Assembly (NCBI GenBank): GCA_035652335.1
Contig: DASRDZ010000003.1
Coordinates: forward strand, 1 to 64,000
Source: DASRDZ01 sp035652335
GTDB lineage: Bacteria > Chloroflexota > Dormibacteria > Aeolococcales > Aeolococcaceae
Direction of reading: 5' to 3'
DNA length: 64,000 nt
Program-made: the position numbers and the translations under genes
In this document: positions 55,731 to 64,000 of the stretch, piece by piece
Layout of the letters: the number at the start of each line of letters is the position of its first letter
Numbering within the stretch: position 1 is the first letter of the stretch
The notes under the pieces: generated by a model
Databases searched by the model: none
What the model saw: the letters and a program-made list of their open reading frames with translations, nothing else
Told to the model about the DNA's origin: nothing

Positions 55731-56719
55731 GCCTCGGACCCATCCGCCACGTCCCGCGCGGCGGGGAGGGCTGGCCGCGCGAGCTGGAGCACCTCGAGCT
55801 GACCCCGCCCGAGCTCTGGGTGCTCGGCGACGGCATCCCATCCGCTCCGCGCGTCGCGGTGGTGGGATCCCGGGTCGCCACCCATGCCGGCCTGGAGATC
55901 GCCCGCCGCCTCGGCGCGGACCTCGCCGCCGCCGGCATCCCGGTGGTCAGCGGCATGGCCCTGGGGATCGACGGCGCCGCCCACCTCGGCGCGCTCGACT
56001 CCGGCGGTCCCACCGTCGCCGTGCTCGGCTGCGGCGTCGACATCTGCTATCCCGCCGCCCATCGCCACCTCCGCGACCGCATCGCCGCGGCCGGCGCCGT
56101 GGTCACCGAGGAACCACCCGGCACCGTGCCCGCGCCCTGGCGCTTCCCCCGCCGCAACCGGATCATCGCCGCGCTGGCCGTCGCCGTCGTGGTGGTGGAG
56201 GCGAGCGATCGCAGCGGCGCGCTGAGCACCGCCCGCCACGCCGCCGACCTGGGACGCGAGATCTTCGCCGTGCCCGGCTCGGTGCTCAGCGACCGCAGCG
56301 CCGGCGCCAACCGCCTCATCCGCGACGGGGCCACCCCGCTGCTGGAGACGGCCGACCTGGTCGCCGTCGACGCCCTTGCCGAGGCCCTCGACCGCACCGC
56401 CGGCCGTGCCCGCCTCGCCCTGCCGCAGGCGTTCCTCGCGAGGGGCAGCCGCCGGCGCCAGCCCCTCACCGACCCGCACGCAGCGCCGCTCACCCGCACG
56501 GCCGCCGCGCTCCTCAGCCGTCTCGGCCACGAACCCGTCCACCCCGACAGACTCGGCGCCACCCTGTGCCTCAGTCCGAGTGAGCTCGCCGCCCAGCTCG
56601 CAGAGCTGGAGCTCCAGGGCCACGTCCGCACCCTCCCCGGCGGCCTGGTCCTCAGGGACGCGGCCGCGGCACCCGGGGCGCATACTGCCCAGCCACCCCG
56701 GGCCAAGAGCCGTGGTTGA
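55727..56719 (+). CDS. dprA: DNA-processing protein DprA
   Basis: Loads RecA on incoming single-stranded DNA in transformation. 330 aa. Extended Rossmann fold: VAVVGSRVATHAGLEIARRLGADLAAAGIPVVSGMALGIDGAAHLGAL, VAVLGCGVDICYPAAHRHLRDRI, FPRRNRIIAALAVAVVVVEASDRSGALSTARHA and GSVLSDRSAGANRLIRDGA. A C-terminal winged helix (about 255-315) ends GHVRTLPGGLVLRD. Overlaps comM (ATGA). Confidence 0.95.
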   Translation: MSLGPIRHVPRGGEGWPRELEHLELTPPELWVLGDGIPSAPRVAVVGSRVATHAGLEIARRLGADLAAAGIPVVSGMALGIDGAAHLGALDSGGPTVAVLGCGVDICYPAAHRHLRDRIAAAGAVVTEEPPGTVPAPWRFPRRNRIIAALAVAVVVVEASDRSGALSTARHAADLGREIFAVPGSVLSDRSAGANRLIRDGATPLLETADLVAVDALAEALDRTAGRARLALPQAFLARGSRRRQPLTDPHAAPLTRTAAALLSRLGHEPVHPDRLGATLCLSPSELAAQLAELELQGHVRTLPGGLVLRDAAAAPGAHTAQPPRAKSRG

Positions 56720-56778
56720 CGGCGTCGCCCACCGGGGTATCACGCTGGAGCGACCTCCCTGGACGGTTCGGAGGCCGC

Positions 56779-56787
56779 TGTTATGAT
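56779..56787 (+). promoter_or_regulatory. extended -10 box (TGT-TATGAT) of topA
   Basis: TG-T-TATGAT gives a predicted start near 56794 and a leader of about 55 bases before the topA ATG. The 129-bp gap after dprA also holds a TTGACG near its start. No terminator hairpin is obvious. Confidence 0.5.
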
Positions 56788-56848
56788 CGGCCGCGCGCCG
56801 CGGCCAGCAGCACCGCGCCCTGCCCTTCGCGGAGAACACACCGGGTCC

Positions 56849-59263
56849 ATGGCCAGCAACCTGATCATCGTCGAGTCGCCGAGCAAGGCGCGAACCCTCG
56901 CCAAGTTCCTCGGCTCGGACTACACCATCAAGGCCTCGATGGGGCACGTCCGCGACCTGCCCAAGTCGAAGCTCGGCGTCGACGTCGACCACGGCTTCGA
57001 GCCTCAGTACGAGGTGATCAAGGGCAAGGAGACGCAGATCAAGGAGCTGCGCAAGGCGGCCAAAACCGCCTCCAACGTCTTCCTCGCCGCCGACCCCGAC
57101 CGCGAGGGTGAGGCGATCGCCTGGCACGTCGCCCAGGCGCTCGGCCTGCGCGACCCCGACCGCATCGTCTTCCACGAGATCACCCGTCCCGCCGTCCAGG
57201 CGGCGATGCGGCAGCCCCGCAAGATCGACCGCGACCTGGTCGCCGCCCAGGAGGCGCGCCGGGTCATCGACCGCCTCGTCGGCTACCGGCTCAGCCCGCT
57301 GCTCTGGCGCAAGGTGCGCACCGGGCTCAGCGCCGGGCGGGTGCAGAGCGTCGCCGTCCGCCTCGTGGTCGACCGCGAGAACGAGATCGAGGCCTTCGTC
57401 CCAAAGGAGTCCTGGACCGTCGACGCCGTCCTGACCAAGGACGGCGACACCGTCACCGCCCGCCTCTACGCGCAGCGCAAGGACGGCGAGAAGCTGGAGA
57501 TCGGCACCGAGGCCGAGGCGCTGGAGGTCATGCGGCGGCTCGGCGTCGACCAGGACGGAAGGCCCGGCAGCAGCACGCCGGCGTTCACCGTCACCGCCAT
57601 CGAGGCCAAGGAGGTGAGCCGCCAGGCGCCGCTGCCCTACACCACCTCCACCCTGCAGCAGGACGCCAGCACCCGCCTGCGCTTCCCGCCGAAGCGGACG
57701 ATGAGCATCGCCCAGGAGCTCTACGAGGGCGTCGACGTCGGCGACGGCCCCACCGGCCTGATCACCTACATGCGCACCGACTCGACGCGCATCAGCGACC
57801 TCGCCCGCGACGCCACCGCGGAGCACATCACCGAGGCATACGGAAAGGAGTACGTCCGCAAGGGCGCACCCCGCGCCGCCAAGCAGAACCCCAACGCCAA
57901 CGTGCAGGACGCCCACGAGGCGATCCGTCCCACCGACGTCACCCGCACCCCGGACAGCATCGCCAAGCTGCTGACGCCCCAGCAGGCCAGGCTCTACGAG
58001 CTGATCTGGCGGCGCTTCGTCGCGTCGCAGATGGCGGCGGCCCGCTTCGACACCACGCGCGTCGACATCGAGGCAGGCGACTACGTCTTCCGCGCCACCG
58101 GCAGCGTGCTGCGCTTCGACGGCTTCACCCGGGTGTGGCGTCGCGAGGACGACAAGGACGACCGCAGCCTGCCGCCGCTGCAGCAGAACGACTCGCTGGC
58201 CTGCACCGAGCTGAAGCGCGAGCAGCACTTCACCCAACCGCCACCGCGCTACACCGAGGCGTCGCTGATCAAGGAGCTGGAGGAGCGCGGCATCGGGCGC
58301 CCCTCGACGTACGCGCCGACCATCGAGGTCATCCAGGAGCGCAAGTACGTGGTCCAGGAGGAGCGCCGCCTGCATCCCACGGAGCTGGGCAAGACGGTCG
58401 ACACCCTGCTGCGCCAGCACTTCCCCGACATCGTCGACGTCGCCTTCACCGCCGACATGGAGAAGCGCCTCGACGGCATCGAGGAGGGCCAGCGCGAGTA
58501 CGTGCCCACCATCGCCGAGTGGTACACGCCCTTCGCGGAGACCATCGCCACCGCCGAGACCACCATGGAGCGCGTCAAGGTACCCGCCAAGGCGACCGGC
58601 GAGATGTGTCCCGAGTGCGGCGAGGGCGAGCTGGTCGAGCGCGAAGGTCGCTACGGGAAGTTCGTCGGCTGCTCGCGCTACCCCGACTGCAAGTACATCA
58701 AGGGCAAGGACAGGTCCGAGCCCGTGCCCACCGGCGAGATGTGCCCCACCTGTGGCAAGGAGCTTGTCGTCCGCCAGGGGCGCCGCGGGCCGTTCGTCGG
58801 CTGCAGCGGCTATCCGTCCTGCCGCTACATCAAGGGCGACGTGCAGGTGGTGGTCGCCGAGGGAGACGCCGACGGCGTCGCGCCCGACGGCGCGGCTGCG
58901 GCGCGCACGGTGCAGGTGGTCCAGGAGGACCTCGGCACCTGTCCCGAGTGCGGCAAGCCGCTGGCCCGACGCAGCAGCCGGCGCGGGCCGTTCATCGGCT
59001 GCACCGGGTACCCGAGCTGCCGCTACATCCAGAAGAGCGGAGCCGCCAAGGACTCCGCCGGAGAGGGCGGCGCCGGCGCCGCCGCGTCGCGCCCCGCGCC
59101 CGAGCCGACGGGAGAGGAGTGCCCCGACTGCGGCAAGCCGCTGGTCAAGCGCCAGGGCCGCTTCGGCCCCTTCGTGAGCTGCTCCGGCTACCCGAAGTGC
59201 CGCTATCGACCGCCCAAGAGCGCGACCGCTCCGGAGAAGGAGCCCGTCGCATCCCAGCCGTGA
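56849..59263 (+). CDS. topA: DNA topoisomerase I, four zinc ribbons
   Basis: Type IA enzyme that relaxes negative supercoils. 804 aa. The Toprim domain starts at once (SNLIIVESPSKARTLAKFLG; NVFLAADPDREGEAIAWHVA, with Glu and DxD metal residues). The catalytic Tyr is in TGLITYMRTDSTRISDLA. Conserved VGYRLSPLLWRKVRTGLSAGRVQSVAVRLVVDRE and RPSTYAPTIEVIQERKYV follow. The C-terminus has four CxxC...C zinc ribbons (about 580-800; CPECGEGEL, CPTCGKEL, CPECGKPL, CPDCGKPL). ATG 56849 chosen because the reading upstream overlaps the promoter. GTGA overlap with hslV. Confidence 0.97.
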   Translation: MASNLIIVESPSKARTLAKFLGSDYTIKASMGHVRDLPKSKLGVDVDHGFEPQYEVIKGKETQIKELRKAAKTASNVFLAADPDREGEAIAWHVAQALGLRDPDRIVFHEITRPAVQAAMRQPRKIDRDLVAAQEARRVIDRLVGYRLSPLLWRKVRTGLSAGRVQSVAVRLVVDRENEIEAFVPKESWTVDAVLTKDGDTVTARLYAQRKDGEKLEIGTEAEALEVMRRLGVDQDGRPGSSTPAFTVTAIEAKEVSRQAPLPYTTSTLQQDASTRLRFPPKRTMSIAQELYEGVDVGDGPTGLITYMRTDSTRISDLARDATAEHITEAYGKEYVRKGAPRAAKQNPNANVQDAHEAIRPTDVTRTPDSIAKLLTPQQARLYELIWRRFVASQMAAARFDTTRVDIEAGDYVFRATGSVLRFDGFTRVWRREDDKDDRSLPPLQQNDSLACTELKREQHFTQPPPRYTEASLIKELEERGIGRPSTYAPTIEVIQERKYVVQEERRLHPTELGKTVDTLLRQHFPDIVDVAFTADMEKRLDGIEEGQREYVPTIAEWYTPFAETIATAETTMERVKVPAKATGEMCPECGEGELVEREGRYGKFVGCSRYPDCKYIKGKDRSEPVPTGEMCPTCGKELVVRQGRRGPFVGCSGYPSCRYIKGDVQVVVAEGDADGVAPDGAAAARTVQVVQEDLGTCPECGKPLARRSSRRGPFIGCTGYPSCRYIQKSGAAKDSAGEGGAGAAASRPAPEPTGEECPDCGKPLVKRQGRFGPFVSCSGYPKCRYRPPKSATAPEKEPVASQP

Positions 59264-59814
59264 ACCAGGGCCGGCGCATTCGCGCCACCACCATCGTCGC
59301 GGTCAAGCGCGACGGCCGCGTCGCGGTGGCGGGCGACGGCCAGGTGACCGTCGGCGACGTGGTGATGAAGCAGCGCGCCACCAAGGTGCGCCGCCTCCAC
59401 CGCGACACCGTCGTCGTCGGCTTCGCCGGTGCGGTCGCCGACGCCTTCACCCTCTTCGACAAGTTCGAGCAGCATCTCGAGAAGCACCAGGGCAACCTGC
59501 TGCGTGCCGCCGTCGAGCTGAGCAAGGAGTGGCGCATGGACAAGTACCTGCGCCACCTCGACGCCATGCTCATCGTCGCCGACGCCGACCAGATCCTCCT
59601 GCTCAGCGGCGAGGGCGAGGTGATCGAGCCCGACGACGACGTGGTGGCGATCGGCAGCGGCGGCCCCTACGCCCAGGCGGCGGCCAAGGCGTTGCTGCAG
59701 CACACGGCACAAACTGCGGAGGAGGTGGCGCGGCGAGCGCTGGAGATCGCGGCGACGCTGTGCATCTACACCAACGAGCACGTCACCGTGGAGACGGTGG
59801 GAGCGGGGTCGTGA
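59260..59814 (+). CDS. hslV: ATP-dependent protease subunit HslV
   Basis: Threonine peptidase of the bacterial proteasome-like HslUV complex. 184 aa. A 9-residue propeptide precedes the catalytic Thr10 (RATTIVAVKRDGRVAVAGDGQVTVGDVVMK). Further signatures are VRRLHRDTVVVGFAGAVADAFTLFDKFEQHLEKH, RAAVELSKEWR and VVAIGSGGPYAQAAAKAL. GTG start overlapping topA; GTGA overlap with hslU. Confidence 0.95.
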   Translation: MNQGRRIRATTIVAVKRDGRVAVAGDGQVTVGDVVMKQRATKVRRLHRDTVVVGFAGAVADAFTLFDKFEQHLEKHQGNLLRAAVELSKEWRMDKYLRHLDAMLIVADADQILLLSGEGEVIEPDDDVVAIGSGGPYAQAAAKALLQHTAQTAEEVARRALEIAATLCIYTNEHVTVETVGAGS

Positions 59815-61415
59815 GCGAGCAGCTCACGTCGACTCCTGCCGAGCCGGTGCACGCTACCGGCGCCGCGACAGACATGACTTCCCAGGAAGCAGAGGCCCCC
59901 GCGGCGCAATTCCAGCAGGAGCCCGAGCCTCAGGAGCCCGCCCCGGCGGCGCCTCCCGCGGAGGCCGCCGCGGAGGAGCCTTCCCCCGACGACCTCCGCC
60001 CCGCCGAGATCGTCCGCCGCCTCGACGACTTCATCATCGGCCAGTCCCAGGCCAAGCGCTCCGTCGCCATCGCCCTGCGCAACCGGGTCCGCCGCCAGCG
60101 CCTCCCCGACGAGATGCGCGACGAGGTGCTTCCCAAGAACATCCTCATGATCGGCCCCACCGGGGTGGGCAAGACGGAGATCGCCCGCCGCCTCGCCCGC
60201 CTCACCAACTCGCCCTTCATCAAGGTCGAGGCCACCAAGTTCACCGAGGTCGGGTACGTCGGCCGCGACGTCGAGTCGATCATCCGCGACCTGCTGGAGC
60301 AGACCATCACCGACCTGCAGAACGACCGCATCGAGGAGGTCGAGGACCGGGCGCGCGAGCTGGCCGAGGAGCGCATCGTCGACTGCCTGCTCGACGCCGA
60401 GGAGCGCAAGGACGCCGCCAGGCGCCCCGCCGAGACGGCGCCGCCGCCCCAGGGCGCCGACGGCGCGCCCGACCCCGCGCCGCAGCAGCCGACACAGCCG
60501 GCCGCGGACGACGAGCAGCGTCGCCGCCGTCGCCGCCTGCGCCGGCGCCAGCTGCTCAGGAAGCTTGCCGCCAAGAAGCTCGACGACCGTGAGATCGAGA
60601 TCGAGGTGGAGGAGCCCTACCAGCCGGTGATGGAGGCGTTCAGCGGCAGCGGCGCCGAGGAGATCGGCTACGCGCTCAGCGACTTCTTCTCCCAGATGGC
60701 GCCACCGCGCAAGCGCCTGCGCCGCATGACCGTCGCCGACGCGCGCAACGTGCTCACCCAGGAGGAGACCGACCGCCTGGTCGACATGGACCGCCTCTAC
60801 GACGACTCCATCAAGGCGGTCGAGGACGCCGGCATCGTCTTCGTCGACGAGGTCGACAAGATCACCGGCGCCCGCTCCGCGGAGCACGGTCCCGACGTCA
60901 GCGGCGAGGGCGTGCAGCGCGACCTGCTGCCGCTGGTCGAGGGCTCCACCGTGCACACGCGCTACGGTGCGGTGCGCACCGACCACATCCTCTTCGTCGC
61001 CGCCGGCGCCTTCAACGTCGCCAAGCCCAGCGACCTCATCCCCGAGTTCCAGGGCCGCTTCCCCATCCGCGTCGAGCTGAAGCCGCTCAGCGAGGACGAC
61101 CTGAAGCGCATCCTCGTCGAGCCCGGCAACGCGCTGACCAAGCAGTACGCGGCGCTGCTGGCCACCGAGGACGTCACCCTCGAGTTCGCCCCCGACGGGC
61201 TCGACGAGCTGGCCCACCAGGCGGCGGTGGTCAACGAGCAGGACGAGAACATCGGCGCCCGCCGCCTCTTCACCATCATGGAGAAGGTGCTGGAGGAGCT
61301 CTCCTTCGACGCCGAGGAGCACGCCGGCCGGACGGTGACGGTCGACGCCGAGTACGTCCGCCGCCGCCTCGCCGACCTGGTGCGCAACGAGGACCTGCGC
61401 CGCTACGTGCTCTGA
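59811..61415 (+). CDS. hslU: ATP-dependent protease ATPase subunit HslU with extended N-terminus
   Basis: AAA+ unfoldase partner of HslV. 534 aa. A disordered Pro/Glu/Ala-rich N-terminal extension of about 58 residues precedes the core: LRPAEIVRRLDDFIIGQSQAKRSVAIALRNRVRR, ILMIGPTGVGKTEIARRLARL (Walker A), FIKVEATKFTEVGYVGRDVESIIRDL (pore GYVG). A long charged I-domain follows. Walker B is GIVFVDEVDKITGAR and sensor regions include HILFVAAGAFNVAKPSDLIPEFQGRFPIRVEL. The C-terminal RRYVL should dock into HslV. GTG start. The I-domain linker (about 200-255) is also Pro/Arg-rich. Confidence 0.95.
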   Translation: MSEQLTSTPAEPVHATGAATDMTSQEAEAPAAQFQQEPEPQEPAPAAPPAEAAAEEPSPDDLRPAEIVRRLDDFIIGQSQAKRSVAIALRNRVRRQRLPDEMRDEVLPKNILMIGPTGVGKTEIARRLARLTNSPFIKVEATKFTEVGYVGRDVESIIRDLLEQTITDLQNDRIEEVEDRARELAEERIVDCLLDAEERKDAARRPAETAPPPQGADGAPDPAPQQPTQPAADDEQRRRRRRLRRRQLLRKLAAKKLDDREIEIEVEEPYQPVMEAFSGSGAEEIGYALSDFFSQMAPPRKRLRRMTVADARNVLTQEETDRLVDMDRLYDDSIKAVEDAGIVFVDEVDKITGARSAEHGPDVSGEGVQRDLLPLVEGSTVHTRYGAVRTDHILFVAAGAFNVAKPSDLIPEFQGRFPIRVELKPLSEDDLKRILVEPGNALTKQYAALLATEDVTLEFAPDGLDELAHQAAVVNEQDENIGARRLFTIMEKVLEELSFDAEEHAGRTVTVDAEYVRRRLADLVRNEDLRRYVL

Positions 61416-61448
61416 GCCGGCCGGGGCGCCCCGCGGAGGCACCGCTGC

Positions 61449-61454
61449 TAGAAT
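61449..61454 (+). promoter_or_regulatory. extended -10 box (TGC-TAGAAT) of rpsB
   Basis: TGC-TAGAAT, 34 bases after the hslU stop; predicted start near 61461, giving a 137-base leader for the rpsB-tsf-pyrH-frr unit. Confidence 0.55.
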
Positions 61455-61466
61455 CCGTGCCCACGG

Positions 61467-61562
61467 CCCGCTCCGGCGGGTCGATTTCACACGCCCCCGG
61501 CCGCCTGCGCGACGGGTGCCCCGCCCACCGCGGGGTGATCGCCAGGCTCACGACCGGGGGCG
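61467..61562 (+). ncRNA. structured rpsB leader (candidate ribosomal-protein cis-regulator)
   Basis: Stem 1: CCCGC-TCCG-GCGGG (61467-61480). Main stem: CGCCCCCGG (61492-61500) with CCGGGGGCG (61554-61562), enclosing GCCTG/CAGGC (61503-61507, 61543-61547), GCGA/TCGC (61509-61512, 61539-61542) and CCCCGC-CCACC-GCGGGG (61519-61535). The nested pairing occupies most of the leader and ends 24 bases before AAGGAGG. By analogy with known S2 leaders it may bind ribosomal protein S2, but I do not recognise a described family. Confidence 0.5.
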
Positions 61563-61597
61563 GAGGACCACAACCCCACACCAAGGAGGAACGGGAC

Positions 61598-62464
61598 ATG
61601 CCCGTCGCCACCCTCCGCCAGCTGCTCGAGGCCGGGGTCCACTTCGGCCACCAGACCAGCCGGTGGAACCCCAAGATGCGCCAGTACATCTTCACTGCGC
61701 GCAACGGCATCCACATCATCGACCTGGCCCAGACCCAGACGCTGCTCGACGAGGCCTGCGACTTCGCCCGCGACCTGGTGGCCCGCGGCGAGAAGATCCT
61801 CTTCGTCGGCACCAAGAAGCAGGCCCAGGACACCATCCAGGAGGCCACCGAGCGCAGCGGCCAGTTCCACGTCACCCATCGCTGGATGGGCGGCATGCTG
61901 ACCAACTTCCAGGTCATCCAGCGCCAGCTGCGCCGTCTCCAGGAGCTGCGCGCCGTCCGCGACCGCGGCGACTTCGAGCGCATGACCAAGAAGGAGGCGA
62001 ACGTCCTGGAGGACGAGCTCGACCGTCTGGAGCGCAACTTCGGCGGCATGGTCAACATGAAGCGCCTGCCCGGCGCGCTCTACGTGGTCGACTGCCGCAA
62101 GGAGCGCCTCGCCGTCGGCGAGGCCAACAAGCTGGGCATCCCGGTTGTGGCCATCGTCGACAGCAACTGCGACCCCGACCTGATCCAGAAGGTCATCCCC
62201 GGCAACGACGACGCCATCCGCAGCGTGCGCCTGATCACCAACCTGCTCACCGACGCCATCGTCGAGGGCCAGCAGCTGCTCGGCGAGCGCGAGCTGCGCG
62301 AGCGCGAGGAGGCGGCCGCCGCCGAGGCGCGCGAGGCGGAGGAGGCGGAGCGCGCCCGTGCCGAGGCCGAGGCGGCCGCTGCGGCGCAGCGCGAGGAGCA
62401 GTCGGACAACGTCGCCGAGGAGGAGGCCGACCAGCCCGTCCTGGCGACCGCCGAGGAGGCATAG
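61598..62464 (+). CDS. rpsB: 30S ribosomal protein uS2 with acidic tail
   Basis: 288 aa. Core: TLRQLLEAGVHFGHQTSRWNPKMRQYIFTARNGIHIIDLAQT, ILFVGTKKQAQDTIQEAT, VTHRWMGGMLTNFQVIQ, LPGALYVVDCRKERLAVGEANKLGIPVVAIVDSNCDPD and NDDAIRSVRLITNLLTDAI. The last 60 residues are an Ala/Glu-rich coiled or disordered tail. ATG 61598 is preceded by AGGAGG nine bases earlier. The tsf gene follows after 9 bp. Confidence 0.97.
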   Translation: MPVATLRQLLEAGVHFGHQTSRWNPKMRQYIFTARNGIHIIDLAQTQTLLDEACDFARDLVARGEKILFVGTKKQAQDTIQEATERSGQFHVTHRWMGGMLTNFQVIQRQLRRLQELRAVRDRGDFERMTKKEANVLEDELDRLERNFGGMVNMKRLPGALYVVDCRKERLAVGEANKLGIPVVAIVDSNCDPDLIQKVIPGNDDAIRSVRLITNLLTDAIVEGQQLLGERELREREEAAAAEAREAEEAERARAEAEAAAAAQREEQSDNVAEEEADQPVLATAEEA

Positions 62465-62473
62465 AGACAGAGC

Positions 62474-63121
62474 GTGGCCGAGATCAGCGCGGCACAGGTG
62501 AAGCAGCTCCGGGACATGACCGGGGCCGGCATGATGGACGCCAAGCGCGCCCTCGTCGAGTCGAACGGCGACATCGAGCGCGCCAAGGACTACCTGCGCG
62601 AGCACGGCTTGGCGCGCGCCGCCAAGAAGGCGGGCCGCGCCACCAGCGAGGGCGTCGTCGAGGCGTACGTGCACCACTCCGGCGGGGTGGGGCGCGTCGG
62701 CGTCCTCGTCGAGGTCAACTGCGAGTCCGACTTCGTCGCCAAGACCGACGACTTCAAGCACCTCGCCCACGAGATCGCCCTGCACATCGCGGGCGCGTCC
62801 CCGCAGTACGTGCGGCGCGAGGACGTGCCGGCGGAGCTGGTGGAGCGGGAGAGGTCGGTCTACCGCGCCCAGGTGGCCGACAAGCCGGAGAACATCCAGG
62901 ACAAGATCATCGGCGGCAAGCTGGACGCCTTCTACGCTGAGGTCTGCCTGCTCGAGCAGCCCTACATCCGCGAGCCCAAGAAGACGGTCCAGAAGCTCAT
63001 CGGCGAGGCCATCGCCAAGCTCGGTGAGAACGTCACCGTGGCCCGCTTCGCCCGCTTCGCGGTGGGGGAGACGGCCGGGGCCGACGGCGAGTCGCCGAAC
63101 GGCCAGGCGCCGGGCGAGTAG
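62474..63121 (+). CDS. tsf: translation elongation factor Ts
   Basis: Nucleotide-exchange factor for EF-Tu. 215 aa, the short form. The N-terminal UBA-like domain is AQVKQLRDMTGAGMMDAKRALVESNGDIERAKDYLREHG with the TGAGMMDAK contact motif. The core has VEAYVHHSGGVGRVGVLVEVNCESDFVAKTDDFKHLAHEIALHIA and LLEQPYIREPKKTVQKLIGEAIAKLGENVTVARFARFAVGE. GTG start. Confidence 0.97.
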   Translation: MAEISAAQVKQLRDMTGAGMMDAKRALVESNGDIERAKDYLREHGLARAAKKAGRATSEGVVEAYVHHSGGVGRVGVLVEVNCESDFVAKTDDFKHLAHEIALHIAGASPQYVRREDVPAELVERERSVYRAQVADKPENIQDKIIGGKLDAFYAEVCLLEQPYIREPKKTVQKLIGEAIAKLGENVTVARFARFAVGETAGADGESPNGQAPGE

Positions 63122-63126
63122 CCGCC

Positions 63127-63924
63127 GTGGCGGGTGAGGTCGAGGTGGCCACCACCGGCAGGGTCGAGCGCCTGCCCAAGGGCACGCCGCGCTGGTCGCG
63201 CGTCGTCCTCAAGCTGAGCGGCGAGGCCCTGATGGGCAACCTCGCCTACGGCATCGACCCCGCCGTCGCCACCTTCATCGCGGCGCAGATCGAGCGCGTC
63301 GTCGACCACCGGGTGCAGGTGGCGGTTGTGGTCGGAGGTGGCAACATCGTGCGCGGCATGGAGGCGAGCGCCCACGGGATCGACCGGGTCACCGGCGACT
63401 ACATGGGCATGCTGGCCACCATGATCAACGCCCTGGCGCTGCGCGACGCGCTGGAGCGCCGCGGCCTGCAGTGCCGGGTGCAGAGTGCCATCGCCATGCA
63501 CCAGGTGGCCGAGCCCTTCATCCCGCGGCGGGCCATCCGCCACATGGAGAAGGGGCGCGTGGTCGTCCTCGGCGCGGGGACCGGCAACCCGTTCTTCACC
63601 ACCGACACCACCGCCGCCCTGCGCGCCGCCGAGATCGGCGCCGAGGTGCTGCTCAAGGCCACCAAGGTCGACGGCATCTACACCGCCGACCCGATGAAGG
63701 ACTCCACGGCGCAGCGCCTGCACCACCTCTCCTACATGGAGGTGCTCAACCGCGGCCTCACCGTCATGGACAACACGGCGCTCACCCTCTGCATGGACAA
63801 CCGCACCCCCATCGTCGTCTTCGACCTGCTCAGCGAGGGCAGCATCGAGCGCGTGGTGCTGGGGGAGGACATCGGCACCCTGGTCGACGACAACGAGACC
63901 GCCGCACCGGAGCCCGCACCATGA
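63127..63924 (+). CDS. pyrH: UMP kinase
   Basis: Hexameric bacterial UMP kinase of the amino-acid kinase fold. 265 aa with about 20 extra N-terminal residues. Motifs are WSRVVLKLSGEALMGN, VQVAVVVGGGNIVRG, RVTGDYMGMLATMINALALRDALE, GRVVVLGAGTGNPFFTTDTTAALRAAEIGAEVLLKATKVDGIYTADP and VMDNTALTLCMDNRTPIVVFDLL. GTG start five bases after tsf; ATGA overlap with frr. Confidence 0.97.
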   Translation: MAGEVEVATTGRVERLPKGTPRWSRVVLKLSGEALMGNLAYGIDPAVATFIAAQIERVVDHRVQVAVVVGGGNIVRGMEASAHGIDRVTGDYMGMLATMINALALRDALERRGLQCRVQSAIAMHQVAEPFIPRRAIRHMEKGRVVVLGAGTGNPFFTTDTTAALRAAEIGAEVLLKATKVDGIYTADPMKDSTAQRLHHLSYMEVLNRGLTVMDNTALTLCMDNRTPIVVFDLLSEGSIERVVLGEDIGTLVDDNETAAPEPAP

Positions 63925-64000
63925 TCGACGACTGGTTGAAGGACGCCGAGCAGCGCATGGAGAAGAGCATCGAGGCGCTGCACAAGGACCTGGCCAGCAT
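63921..64000 (+). CDS. frr: ribosome recycling factor, 5' part only (cut by window end)
   Basis: Only 26 codons are present: MIDDWLKDAEQRMEKSIEAL then HKDLAS, matching the start of RRF (helix 1 of the three-helix bundle). The rpsB-tsf-pyrH-frr order confirms it. Overlaps the pyrH stop (ATGA). Confidence 0.93.
   Translation, partial: MIDDWLKDAEQRMEKSIEALHKDLAS

Noticed and set aside
55304..58420. A 1038-codon minus-strand open frame
   Set aside because: Antisense to comM, dprA and topA, which have complete motifs on the plus strand.
1..64000. CRISPR arrays, insertion sequences, integrases, prophage genes, toxin-antitoxin pairs
   Set aside because: None seen on either strand; repeats found are short hairpins and one trinucleotide run. 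The only tRNA shows no attachment-site duplication.

Overview
This is a very GC-rich chromosomal window (third codon positions almost all G or C) made mostly of housekeeping genes, with one surface-glycan cluster. It resembles a deep-branching terrestrial relative of the Actinobacteria and Chloroflexota. The reasons are: the coaD, SepIVA-like, rpmF, fabD, fabG, acpP, rnc, smc, ftsY order; ylxM-ffh-rpsP-khpA-rimM-trmD-rplS-yraN; comM-dprA-topA-hslV-hslU-rpsB-tsf-pyrH-frr; a Tad-type pilus ATPase; a zinc-type bL28; and many GTG or TTG starts. I cannot name the phylum with certainty; a Candidatus Dormibacterota-like lineage would fit.

Layout. 36-2767: an MFS exporter facing a small VOC/SDR operon. 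2898-6437: a four-gene Tad core (SAF/CpaB-like, CpaF/TadA ATPase, TadB, TadC) without a visible pilin, followed by tRNA-Leu(GAG). 6602-17404: a glycan or glycolipid locus with a divergent sugar-phosphate transferase and a tightly coupled run of nine genes (nucleotidyltransferase-like, B12-type radical SAM, methyltransferase, flippase, nucleoside phosphorylase-like, methyltransferase, GT4, O-antigen ligase-like, GT2). 17332-19727: an orphan ParB and a secreted coiled-coil/CHAP peptidoglycan hydrolase. 20025-28095: GT4 plus SDR, folE, a TPR-like membrane protein, rlmN and the full riboflavin set ribD-ribE-ribBA-ribH. 28082-32440: a BtuF-like protein, rpmB, asp23, fakA and a DegV/FakB protein. 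32609-37586: recG, rsmD, coaD, a SepIVA-like coiled coil, a two-domain VOC protein and rpmF. 37594-46057: fabD, fabG, an R/G-rich ORF, acpP, rnc, smc and ftsY. 46061-48174: an MpaB-like oxygenase, a single-cysteine thioredoxin-like protein and a GNAT protein. 48213-52863: ylxM to yraN. 52875-56719: an amidohydrolase, comM and dprA. 56849-64000: topA, hslVU, rpsB, tsf, pyrH and the start of frr.

How genes work together. Nearly all co-directional neighbours overlap by ATGA, GTGA or TGATG, so translational coupling dominates. Many transcription units appear to begin without a leader: a TAnnnT-like -10 box lies 6 to 11 bases before the start codon (tad operon, folE, recG, the R/G-rich ORF, smc, ylxM, comM and others). 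Ribosomal-protein units such as rpsB and rpmF instead have structured leaders and clear Shine-Dalgarno sequences.

Most notable signals. (1) Pairs of CAACATGTTG palindromes spaced exactly 31 bp centre to centre sit over the -35 boxes of both parB and smc, suggesting one regulator for chromosome organisation. (2) Two intergenic arrays of consecutive perfect hairpins share loop sequences but have different stems. (3) rnc and yraN lack ATG, GTG or TTG where family homology begins; the rnc frame stays open back through acpP to an R/G-rich ORF, and yraN fits an ATC start. (4) Key residues are substituted in RibBA (His to Gln), a thioredoxin (WNATC) and RsmD (DAPY). (5) The glycan cluster pairs a B12-type radical SAM enzyme with a nucleoside phosphorylase-like protein.
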